A DNA stretch of 64,000 nucleotides, taken from assembly GCA_013368315.1 (NCBI GenBank), contig JAACJM010000003.1:1-64000 (forward strand), written 5' to 3'. Numbering within the stretch: the first letter of the stretch is position 1; each line of letters opens with the position of its first letter. The DNA is from Tetrapyrgos nigripes. Its lineage: Eukaryota; Basidiomycota; Agaricomycetes; Agaricales; Campanellaceae. The position numbers were made by a program, and so were the translations under genes. The notes below the pieces were generated by a model. It was not told where the DNA came from. It saw only the letters and a program-made list of their open reading frames with translations, and ran no database searches. This document shows positions 45,866-55,255 of the stretch, piece after piece.

Positions 45866-46599
45866 CTAAGGTCTAGAGAACCAACCACGCAAAACCTTGG
45901 GCACTGGCATACCAATGTCTTCGGCCATATCTTCAAACAGACCACCTTGTCCTGCGGGAGTAGATTCCTTGCCAGATGCCTCATTTGTTGTAACGGTAGC
46001 CACTGACTCGTCCAAGAGATTGTGAGATGGACCACCACCGAGATGCGTATTGTCACCCGCAATGACCACCAATTTAGGGAGCACGTCTTCTTGGATAGGT
46101 TGTTGCTCGACCGCGGTCGCCGAATTCCAGAAATCGGGGACGTAAGGCTTGACAGAGACATTAGCAAAGTCAGATGTATATCGTAGCTTCAGCTTACAAT
46201 TTGAACTGCAGGTTCAGGCAAGGGTTCCGAAAGGTTAGGTAAGACAATGTTCAAGTGAGGCGAGCTGGGTGCAGGAGGATGAGGAACGCCTGGTGCATCG
46301 CCTTGAGGTGGAGCTGGAGCGGATTGTTGGGAGGTGGAAGCGGACGAAGTCAAGAGGCTCTGGTCATGCTGCTGGAGACGAACGATGAGTTTTGCCTTAT
46401 TTCCTGAGCTTGGGGATGGTCAAAAATGGAAAGGGGATGGAGAAAAAAGTAAGACATACGGAGAAAGGCCACGGTTTCTGGCTTCGTTCTTGAGATCAGC
46501 TAGGGTGAGCTTGTCAAAGGACTTGTTGAGCAAGACAGCAGACACAAAGCTTCTGCGCTGAGTGGCCACCAACGCGAGCGAAATCCGGAAAGCATTTGT
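45866..46599 (-). CDS. SAP-domain protein, AIM34-like, 5' end uncertain
   Basis: Exons read TNAFRISLALVATQRRSFVS (a likely mitochondrial presequence tail) and SFDKLTLADLKNEARNRGLS. An intron follows, its acceptor before 46417 being CCAAG, then SGNKAKLIVRLQQHD, completing a SAP helix-turn-helix. A Pro-rich linker comes next, then VKPYVPDFWNS and a C-terminal region with VLPKLVVIAGDNTHLGG, ending at 45866. The overall plan matches fungal AIM34-type mitochondrial SAP proteins. I could not find an initiator Met in frame just upstream. The first supported base is 46599, after a TAG acceptor, and a short first exon may lie within the 80-bp gap to the next gene, or overlap it. The name is therefore tentative. 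Confidence 0.65.
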
Positions 46600-46680
46600 C
46601 TAGAAAAAGAAAGAAATTAGGTAATCTTATCCGATAGATACGCCTGCCTCGTGTTCTAATGACTCTCCATCCAACTCCAG

Positions 46681-48456
46681 ATGCTCAGTCTCTCTCCAGC
46701 GTGCGTTCTTCCTTTTCCCTTCCGGCAGAGTTAGCCCAACTATATTTTTCTGCAGATCTACCAGTGCCAGTCTTCCTTCAAACAACTCCTTCTGGGGCAG
46801 GTTCAAACCCAAGAATAAAGAACCGGAGAAGCCACCCCAAATGGCCCTAGCTAGGACTCGTTTGCTCACTCTTGCCTTTGGCGAAATGGAAACTATTCGT
46901 ACTCTTCCGAATAGTCTGGCGGTCTGTAACTCTTTTTCGATCACTGATCGCATTCTCATGCGTATCTTCAGGAACTCGAGGCCGCTGCTAGAGATTGGGC
47001 AAGACCTCCACCAGATGCAATGTTCAGTCTTCGAGTGCCCATTGAATTCGCGTCTATCCAAGCTGCTGTGCGTCTCTACTTTTCTCATTCGAATTCTTTA
47101 TCTCATTGTTGCACACAGCGTCTGGTGGCTGGAGATTTCATCTATGTACGCAATGTTGTCCTTTTCTTTCCTCTGCTCTCTGATTTAATGCTGTGCATTC
47201 TGCAGCTTACCAGCGAAGAATCATACCAGATTGCTGCAATGGGAACACAGGGTCTCCGCGTTGAGATTGTCAGTGATGCTCCTCCCCCACCTGATGAACC
47301 TCCGTAAGTACTCGATTCTTCCACTTTAGATAACTGCTCACCTACGCCACACAGGCCACCTCCGTAAGTAACTTCATGATACTGACAGACTCGTGAATTG
47401 AAATTATTCTTCCAAGCCCACCTCCCATACTCGAAATGGACGGCATATTCAATTTAGAGCTCGTCCCAGGGCAACATGTTGAGCTCGAGACAACAGTCAC
47501 TTCTGATGAACTTGACATGGCACGAATGGAGGATGGAACAACGGTTGATGGAGTTTTCTGGGGCAAACTTAACATCGTTCATTCAGGCGACACCCATAAA
47601 ATGGAATTTCACGGCACACGCTTGGTCAATCAAATCGAAAATACCCCGGACGCAATGTTTGACTCTCGGGTCGTAGCCAGACTTGCTGTTGCTTCCAAAC
47701 CCACGACAGCAAAATGTCTTTTGAGCATCCTGTCACCAAACATGACGTATTGCGATGTGATTCTCGTCTTATCACCGTACTGGAAGCTGGGCGCAACTTG
47801 GCCTCCCGCTGAGGATCTGGGTGACAGCAAATACAAATACTTTTTACGAGTGCATCCTGGTGGAGCGCTTGAGCACTTTGACAGTAACATGGTCTTCACT
47901 TCTTTGTACTATGAAGTCATGTAAGTCTTCTTGGTTTATTGTGCGTCCGTACTAACACTGCTTTCAGACCAGATGCAGGGTTGGTAGACCCCGAGGATAT
48001 TGTTGCACCTCGGAATGGTTACGCAATGTCATTCGGTGACTTTATACCTCATCTCATGAACGTCATGGATCAACTGGGATTGTCTCTCCATGCACGCACG
48101 ACTTTCATCAAGTAAGTCTCCTTTCAATAGTTTTATACTATCACATTCATAAATTCCAATTTCTCAGCAACAACATGGGGGCATTTTCAGCACACAAGAA
48201 TATTGCTTATCGGTTCCTACCGCCTAGCAAAATTGCTGCAGCCGTAGACATCACCGTGACTTGTGATCCTTGTCTTTTCACCCGACTGTTCTTAGTCTTC
48301 CGGGGTATGACTGATGATGAGGTCGGGATCTTTGCTGGTGCTGGCGAGAAAGAGGCCAACGCAGCAAACTGGCGTGAAGTTGTAGGGTGGTCCGAGGATT
48401 CAAAGGATGCAACACTGTTCCGTGTCCTAGAGATTTCTGTCTTGGAGGTCACGTAA
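46681..48456 (+). CDS. Uncharacterised conserved protein with a 9-nt microexon
   Basis: No function recognised. The ATG at 46681 starts a 20-nt exon (MLSLSPA), which joins after the 46754 acceptor to STSASLPSNNSFWGRFKPKN and then to ALARTRLLTLAFGEMETIRT. The next exons give ELEAAARDWARPPPDAMFSL, RLVAGDFIY, and LTSEESYQIAAMGTQGLRVE. A poly-Pro stretch follows, coded by three exons, the middle one only GCCACCTCC (47355-47363). After it comes a folded part: PILEMDGIFNLELVPGQHVE, NIVHSGDTHKMEFHGTRLVN, CDVILVLSPYWKLGATWPP, HPGGALEHFDSNMVF, then HARTTFINNNMGAFSAHKNI and IAAAVDITVTCDPCLFTRLF. It ends ISVLEVT at 48456. The clean frame over eight or so exons argues that it is real. It resembles conserved hypothetical proteins of agarics with no name I know. 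Confidence 0.65.
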
Positions 48457-48895
48457 TGAAGGTCTTTGCTTCTTTATCTTTCATGATATCGTTTCTCCAT
48501 AGTGTGCTCACTTGTGTTGTATCCCTCGCTATTGCTTCTACCTGCATATTCTGCTACCCGCATTTATCTCGAACCTTTCATATCGTGGGCTGCATTTAAT
48601 GTTCGACCCCTGTAGCTTTCCTCATCATTAGCTTTATATGTAGTCATTTAGATTTAGCAACCTTTTGTGTTTGACTAGGCGGGTTCTCTTTCACATCCTA
48701 ACAAGCTCGACTGTTTTGTTATTGCTCTGGTATTGCTATCGCACATGTAGTACTAGCATTTCTCTCCTTAATCGCATTCCTTTATACATTTTGAGAGCGG
48801 TTGTCACGTCAGTGCGACTAATTTCTGATACACACTGACCCGTGACCGTGCTCAATTACTCACCATCACGACGCGTTTACAAATCCCTCTCGAAT
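48457..48895 (+). promoter_or_regulatory. Intergenic region and CMR1 promoter
   Basis: A T/C-rich 3' flank is followed by the CMR1 promoter. ACGCGT (MCB) at 48871-48876 lies 20 bp before the CMR1 ATG. No gene is supported. Confidence 0.5.
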
Positions 48896-51065
48896 ATGGC
48901 ACCATCCAAATTGTAAGTCCCAGATGGCTGTAAAAAATCTCGTTCTCGCTCATGTATGCAATAGTGAACGAGAACGCGAGGCCAATATTGCCCGGAATCG
49001 CGCCCTTCTCGAGCAGCTTGAATTAAAGCAAGCAGTGCAGGACCTCGGCTTCCCCGCCAAACCCAGGCCGTCCGATACGAAAGCAAAGCCTGTTCAACCC
49101 GCCAAGCGAGTGAAGAAGGAAAAAGCTGAAGCTGAGGCCCCTAGGAGGCAGTCTGCACGTCTCAGGAACACAACCGTGGATCCAAATGAGACCCCGGCGA
49201 AGAAGAGGAAGCGAGAGGTACGTCGAACAGTCTTTCTTGATTATTATTCTAAATAATCTGTTTATCTACAGGCTGAGCTGGAAGAGCAACGTGCAAAAGA
49301 AGCTGAAGAACGGATTGAAGCTGAGGAACGCGCCCGAATTGCGAAACGGCCGCGTCATGATGATCTTGACCTGACTACGTTGGTAGATGACGAAGATGCT
49401 CAAGAGATCCCCTCATTGTCCTCCGAGCTGCAGGGTCTTGGCCAGATATCGAGAGCCGTGGGTGGACTTGAGGACTCTGTAGAGTCTGAAGATACCAAGG
49501 AGCATGAGCGGGCTGTGGCAGACTTGAAGAAACGAATGGGAGGGCTGAAAATTATATCAAGGGCAAAGGTGACGCAGGATAGGGTGTACTGTGCGGCTTA
49601 TCATCCAGAGCCAAGTAAAGATCTGATATTTTTTGGAGGTGCGTCATTAGGTCTCTTTCGTCTTCATGTCATTCTAATTTCTGAAACAATTTGCAGACAA
49701 GCATGGTCAACTCGGTATTTGGGATGCAAGAGCAGAAAACGAAGTTGCTGGCGATGATGACGATGAAGCTGCTGACAATCAGGAAGGAGGCAAATACTGG
49801 CGCCTTCAGGTACATTGGCCAGCGACTGCCAAGTCTGTGAGGATTTGTGAATATTGTTCTTCATGGCCAAGTCTCAGTTGTGTTGCTCTGACAGTCGATA
49901 TCTTGCATCAAGTTTGATCCACTTGACTCCCAAACAGTAAGCTGTGTTGTAGATGCATGGAAATTGCTTGTACTGACTTGGACTCATAGGTTTACACAAC
50001 TTCCTACGATTGTACGATCAGAGCTCTTTCATTCACTTCAGGAATCTCCCGGGAGATTTTCTCTTCGGAGGACATTCTTCTATGCAGCATGGACACTGTC
50101 CCGACAGGCCATGAGATGTGGATATCTGATGCGGCAGGCGGCCTCACTCATCTTGATCTTCGGGAAGCCAAATCAAAGGCCAAATGGTATCAGCTGTCGG
50201 ACAATAAGATTGGTTGCGTCAGTATCAATCCGACCCGTCCCAACTTTTTGCTCACTGCGAGCAATAACCGGTCCCTAAAGTGAGAGGTTGTCGTTTCCAG
50301 TGGTGACATTGCTCAACATTTCTGCAGAATATGGGATGTTCGAAAGCTTCAAGACCTTTCATCAGCCGCTTCGTCGTCGTCAGCTTCCACCTCAGATGCG
50401 ACTCCTACCATTGATTTTGAGGCCGAAGACATTAACAAGTTCCTGGAGTCTGATGAAGGCTCTGGATGCCTTCGTGCTGAATGGCGCCATGAAAAATCCG
50501 TCTCCTCTGCCTACTGGGATCCAAGAGGTCGGAACATAGTCAGTACCAGCTACGATGATACGATTAGACGTGAGTGTTCCTTTGTTCAAAGAAACGCGAA
50601 TTCTCAAATGTCTCTTCAGTTTGGCAATATCCTCCGTCAGTTTTCGGAAGTGATGAGGACTTCCCCTCGTCAAGACCTTTTTGTCATATAAAGCATAACT
50701 GTCAGACTGGGAAATGGTATGGGAACCTAATGCTAATTCTGAATCATAACCTCACTTCACTATTGCCAGGCTAACAATACTACGAGCCCAATGGACACCT
50801 AACCCTGATGTATACCCTCACTTCACTATTGCCAATATGGATCATTCTCTGGACATCTTGTCTGCCAAAGGAACCCTCATTGCGAAACTAGCTGATCGTT
50901 CCAAGTAAGTCGTTGATTGCATATTTGCAGAGCAAGACTCAACCAATTTGTCGCAGGATCACCGCGGTTCAAGCTGTCACCTGTTCCCATCCAAGTATTG
51001 TTGAGCGAGTCGCAAGTGGAAACGCGAGTGGACGATGCGTGTTGTGGGCTCCGGCTGACGATTGA
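48896..51065 (+). CDS. CMR1: WD40 protein CMR1 (DNA damage/replication stress)
   Basis: Exon 1 is MAPSK plus two bases (48896-48909), then FEREREANIARNRALLEQLE after the first intron. A basic N-terminal part (PAKRVKKEKA, PAKKRKRE) precedes the propeller: VYCAAYHPEPSKDLIFFGDK, LGIWDARAENEVA, KYWRLQVHWPATAK, YDCTIRALSFTSG, HEMWISDAAGGLTHLDLREA, GCVSINPTRPNFLLTAS, IWDVRKLQDLSS, HEKSVSSAYWDPRG, STSYDDTIRLWQYP, and PHFTIANMDHSLDILSAKGT. It ends RCVLWAPADD at 51065. The order matches yeast Cmr1/human WDR76, nuclear factors of replication stress. The intron at 50716-50769 ends in a 19-base copy of the exon sequence 66 bp downstream. Confidence 0.9.
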
Positions 51066-51648
51066 TCTAACGTATTCTGATTTTCTACTCTCATATACTT
51101 GTATCTCAAATGGCATCTGTATTACCTAGAAGTGCCAAAATCTTACCTGTTATCAGGGGCGATACAAAGGGGGAACCTTCAAGTTGTTCTGCACTCCACC
51201 ACTGCTGAGCAGAGTGGAGTCGAAAAGCCCAAGAGCTACAAGGCTGCGCTTGTAATTTTGTATCCCCAGGTTAGTTGAGGTTTGCCGGAATGTCAGATGA
51301 ATAAAAAGGCATGCAGCGAGTACAAATCCAGCACCGTCAACTTGACCAAAGCCCGCGGCAGTACAGGATTGACCTTGTACTCGCTACATGCAATCATCAC
51401 TTTAATCTGCCTGGTAGTCTTCCTAATGATCATGATTGTGTAGAATTCACGGGGACCTGCAGGCTGCAGAAGCCTAAAGAAGCAGCTTGCATGCCAGATA
51501 AAGACTTCATTCAAAAATGGCAGGGCAAAAGAACATCATGTAAATGTTTATGCACTGGCAGATAGCTCGGATTGCTAAAGATACAGACAGTCATGGGGAC
51601 AAAAGGATACAAATCGGACAATCTGTTATACTTCGGAAAACATCAGTC
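51066..51648. other. Intergenic stretch with a perfect-arm hairpin
   Basis: CMR1 and the minus-strand J-like gene converge here. No gene is supported. The notable element is the hairpin at 51309-51391. Confidence 0.4.
51309..51391. repeat. 83-bp inverted repeat
   Basis: Left arm GCATGCAGCGAGTACAA (51309-51325) and right arm TTGTACTCGCTACATGC (51375-51391) pair at 16 of 17 positions. Inside, AATCC (51325-51329) and GGATT (51366-51370) extend the pairing. It is in an intergenic region and not linked to any gene. It could be a small hairpin RNA, a MITE remnant or a terminator-like fold. Confidence 0.45.
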
Positions 51649-52470
51649 TCAGTCTGGACTTGCCGAACTGGACGTTGTATGCGAGTTTGCAGTTTCGAGC
51701 CGTAAATTCCTCGCCCGGTTAGCAATCTCAATCCTTCGTTGTTCGCCTACTTCTCGTGCTTCCGACCGTGCTTGTGATAAATTTAGGACAGCGGCTTCAT
51801 GTCGCTTATTGTATGAGGGATACATGAAAAGACCTGGCGCAATTCCGACGCACAATGACTAGAAACCGCAGATTAGATAGAGCAACTCAGGGAGCGATAC
51901 GAGGCAATGTGCAAGGACTCACCAATATCCCGAAAACGAGAACTACTCGGTCTTTCCATTTGTGAGCGACAAAGTTTCCTTCCGATCCTTCCCCGGCCCC
52001 TGCATAGAACATGGACGAGTCGTCCTTAGCCCTGGCTTCAGCTTCTTTACGCCGAAATTCGTGTTTACGGTACACATGTTTTCGTCGTGCAACTTCAGCA
52101 GCGTACTGATCGAACATGTGAGACCCCGCGAGACCGGCAGAGCGACCTCGTCTAAGAGAGTCATAAGCAGTGGTTACAGCTTGGAATCGAGCATGACATT
52201 CAGAAGGCGGGAGTGTGCGGGAGAATGGAGAGTCTGGATGATAGGTGCGGACGAGTTCATAATCTAGACCTTCAATGAGCCAGATTGTTCCAGTAACAAT
52301 TATGGATTGTACTGACATCGAGATTTGATGTCCTGCTGAGAAGCCGTGTAGGGAAGGTGAAATATTTCATGGGCAGTCGGTCTTGAATGAGAAGGAAACG
52401 GAAAAGGATTGGAGGAAGAGGTAGAAGTGGTGGACAAGAGACGAGCTTGAGTCCACAAGCGCCGAGTCAT
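51649..52470 (-). CDS. Mitochondrial J-domain-like membrane protein
   Basis: Start MTRRLWTQARLLSTTSTSSS at 52470, a clear mitochondrial presequence. A J-domain follows: TAHEIFHLPYTASQQDIKSR, then after the intron YYELVRTYHPDSPFSRTLPP (HPD present) and CHARFQAVTTAYDSLRRGRS. A basic linker (EFRRKEAEARAKDD) leads to a hydrophobic segment (KDRVVLVFGILVS) broken by an intron, continuing into LCVGIAPGLFMYPSYNKRHE, which suggests one membrane span. A charged helix ends the protein at 51649. The HPD implies HSP70 partnering. The exact client or complex is unknown. It is tandem with CSM3, 73 bp upstream. Confidence 0.8.
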
Positions 52471-52543
52471 GGTTGATTTCCAAGGCCGGAAACCCCTGTC
52501 ACACAAGCACACAAATAATATTTCTTGTACACCTATACGTATA

Positions 52544-53938
52544 CTATCCGTCCTCGTAGAAATCATCCATATCAGGATCCTCATCTACAGATAATGGCCG
52601 TTTAGTCGTTGCTGGAGCAGGCCCCGATTTAGTACCAGTCTCCTCCATTTCTGCCTCTCGTACGAGGTCCCACATATCTTCATCATCCAACATATTCTTG
52701 GGAGCAGCGAGAGTCCCAGTCTTTGGAGCGTCCTGATGCGCGTCGTCAAAGGCAGCCATCAAATCTTCGTTATCCATCTCTTCCCAGTCACTATTTTTGC
52801 CTGTTCCGGGTGCAGACTTTGGAACGGCTGCACCGTCTCCAAAGTCTGCACCGTCAAAGTCTCCTAAAGAGGCCCACAACTCCTCGTCATCCACATTCAT
52901 GTCTGCTGAAGCTTGTGTACTCTTCTGTTTATCGGTTATAGTTTGAGATACATTCGTCGATTCGGTCGTAGCCGAAGCACCCTGAGTGTTACGAGTAGCA
53001 TGAAACACTTCGTCGAGATCGCGCATGGCAGCATCGAGGGCTTCGTCATCGACATCACTTCGCCCAGAGATATCTGGGGATGTAGGAGGACGTGTCGGAA
53101 TAGGAGAAGAGGATGTGTAGTCTGCTGCATCTGAGGCAGGCGTTCGCGTTTCCTCCTGCTCCGCTTGTTCAGTGAGATCAATCACCTCCTCTTCGGACTC
53201 CTCTTGTGGTTTGATCCCATTGGCTTCGTCACGCCACATGCCTAACTTGTTCTAAGAGGAAGATGTTGGCGCACAGTTGAAGTGAAAATAACGAAGGACG
53301 TACATGCATCCGTTTGGAATGACATAGTTTTTCCACCCTTTCTACAGTGTCACGGAACTGAGATTTCGGATACATGCTATGCGTCCAGTATTGGTAAATT
53401 TGCATGAGACGATTGAGATCCGTGGCCTAGAAAAGGACGCGTCAAACAGATGAGAAGGACGCGTCAAACGCGTAGAGGCAAAGTCGCGCACCTCGTGTCC
53501 CTTGCCCTTGATACGAAAATTCTTTGTGCTCTGGATGAGTTGGGGAAAACCGGTGGGTCCGATGAGCCTAGCTTCATCTAATCGCATGGGTTTCCTCCGT
53601 TCCTTCGGCTCTCCGTCCTTGGAGGTTTTCCCAGCACCCGACTGTCCCTTTCCACCAACAGTGCCGACGCCATCGCCCAGGTCTCTTGGAGGTGAGCTAC
53701 TAGGAAGAATCGGGCGGGGAGTTGATAACTTTGCTGCTGCTGCACTTCTCTTGTATTCAGCATCAGCCTTTCGCTTGACTGCTTCGACGTCAAACGCCTG
53801 TCGTGAAGGTGCGGGGAGGTTGAAGAGGTCGTCGTCTTCAAGATCCTTGAAGATTTCATCGATGTCAATGTCCTGCGGAGGAGGATTTTGGGAGTCGTCG
53901 TCGATATCTGGAAGAAAGAGGGGTTCTGCCGTGGACAT
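52544..53938 (-). CDS. CSM3: Replication fork protection factor CSM3/TIPIN
   Basis: A subunit of the Tof1-Csm3 (Timeless-Tipin) complex that stabilises stalled forks and activates the S-phase checkpoint. Met at 53938 (MSTAEPLFLPDIDDDSQNPP; an in-frame Met lies 9 bases upstream). The acidic N-terminus holds IDEIFKDLEDDDLFNLPAPS. The Swi3 core is LDEARLIGPTGFPQLIQSTK, NFRIKGKGHE, intron, ATDLNRLMQIYQYWTHSMYP and QFRDTVERVEKLCHSKRMH. The long C-terminal part is acidic and carries repeated DEELWASLGDF, EEMDNEDLMAAF and DDEDMWDLVREA motifs, ending DDFYEDG at 52544. The first intron (53427-53491) contains three ACGCGT sites, and one more lies 28 bp upstream of the start. Confidence 0.93.
53437..53473. 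promoter_or_regulatory. Triple ACGCGT (MCB) cluster in the CSM3 intron
   Basis: ACGCGT at 53437-53442, 53459-53464 and 53468-53473, all within the 65-nt intron at 53427-53491. Together with the promoter copy at 53966 this gives CSM3 four candidate MBF sites in about 530 bp. Confidence 0.55.
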
Positions 53939-53965
53939 ATTGATCAACGAAGACGAAAAGACGTG

Positions 53966-53988
53966 ACGCGTTTATTTCCACCCACGTG
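53966..53988. promoter_or_regulatory. CSM3/NTM1 shared promoter: ACGCGT and CACGTG
   Basis: ACGCGT (53966-53971) and CACGTG (53983-53988) lie in the 77-bp gap between the CSM3 and NTM1 starts, 28 bp from one and 28 bp from the other. Confidence 0.5.
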
Positions 53989-54015
53989 TTGTGCTGATCC
54001 CTTCTCCTTCCCTTC

Positions 54016-55052
54016 ATGCAAAGGCCCGTGGTACAAGACGGTATCGAATATTGGAATTCAGTGTGTCTGGGAAAAAATTACATTTTCTACTCCATACTGA
54101 AGAAACAAGTATAGCAAGCAGCCAGCGTAGATGGTGTCCTGGGAGGCTTTGGTACTGGGAGTCTTCCACGCGTCGAGTCTCTAGGATCTCGTCTCTTTCT
54201 GCTCAATCTGTATCCTGAACTGTGTAAAGTCTCTTCAGCAATCAAGCCTCTTGATACTTCTCCTCCTGCTCGCCCATATCGCGCACTCGATGTCGGAGCT
54301 GGTGTCGGTCGCGTAACCTCCGATGTTCTTCTACACCTCGTAGATCACGTCCTTCTCCTCGAACCTGTCACCCAGTTCATCCAAAAAGCGTTCACCACTG
54401 CCGATAATTGGCCGAGTCTCGCTACAAAATCCAAGTCAGTCACCTTTGTCCAAGGTGTATTACAGGTCTATCATTTCATTCCCATCGCTTTTTCGGTCCT
54501 AACTCTTGCGTATCCTACAGGCCTTCCAGCCCAGTACACCTCTGAAACCACTGCCCGATGTTGCCGAACCGAGCATGACACTTCTTGGGAGGAAAGGAAC
54601 CCCGGATGAGCAACTTTCCGATATCAATTCTGGTTTCGACATTGTGTGGTCCCAGTGGTGTCTTGGTCACCTCGAGTGGGCAAATTCTTCTTCGTTCGTT
54701 TTACTTTCATGGGCTGATAACTAATTATATCAGTGAACCCGATCTTGTGGCTTTCCTGCAACGCAGCAAAAGTGCACTGCGTAATCCAGAGCAAGGAAAA
54801 AGTCTGATTGTAGTCAAAGAAAATCTCTGTTCAAATGCAGAGGATGGTGGGCCGCGAATTGTGTTTGATGATTCTGACTCTAGTTATACGAGGTAAATGC
54901 TCTTCGAGTGGTCGTTTTTGTCAGGAATTTCCTTTTCGTTTTCCAGATCGGATATGGCATGGAAGGCTGCTTTCAAGAGAGCTGGTCTAAGACTGATTAG
55001 AGAACAAATTCAGGAAGGTCTCCCAGAGGGCTTATACCCCGTAAAAATGTAA
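54016..55052 (+). CDS. NTM1: Protein N-terminal methyltransferase NTM1/TAE1
   Basis: A SAM enzyme that alpha-N-methylates X-Pro-Lys N-termini, for example of ribosomal proteins. Start MQRPVVQDGIEYWNS at 54016. After a 54-nt intron comes the diagnostic SVDGVLGGFGTGSLPRVESL, then SRLFLLNLYPEL. After another intron, RALDVGAGVGRVTSDVLLHL (SAM motif) and LVDHVLLLEPVTQFIQKAF follow. Further exons give ALQAFQPS-like, NSGFDIVWSQWCLGHLEW, EPDLVAFLQRSKSALRNPEQ, KSLIVVKENLCS, SDSSYTRSDMAWKAAFKRAG and LRLIREQIQEGLPEGLYPVK, ending at 55050-55052. All family motifs are in order. The gene shares a promoter with CSM3. Confidence 0.93.
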
Positions 55053-55255
55053 ACGTTCAGGTTTCCTTCGGACCTCTTCGTTGCTGACTCTCATGTTCTC
55101 AAGGTATGCGCTCAAATGAGTGTTAAAGAAGGTCTTATAAGTAGATAGAATACTGTATACCACAGATTGTAAAATACATCCCCGTATACACAACCCTGAT
55201 GATAAGTAAGGAACGTCAAGCAAAGCAAGCAAAGTTAGTGCTTATGTAACTGCTT

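Noticed and set aside
46627..47088. A minus-strand frame that could supply a start for the SAP gene
   Set aside because: It overlaps the plus-strand gene at 46681, and although it splices in frame to TNAFRISL, its sequence shows no presequence. I left the SAP start open instead.
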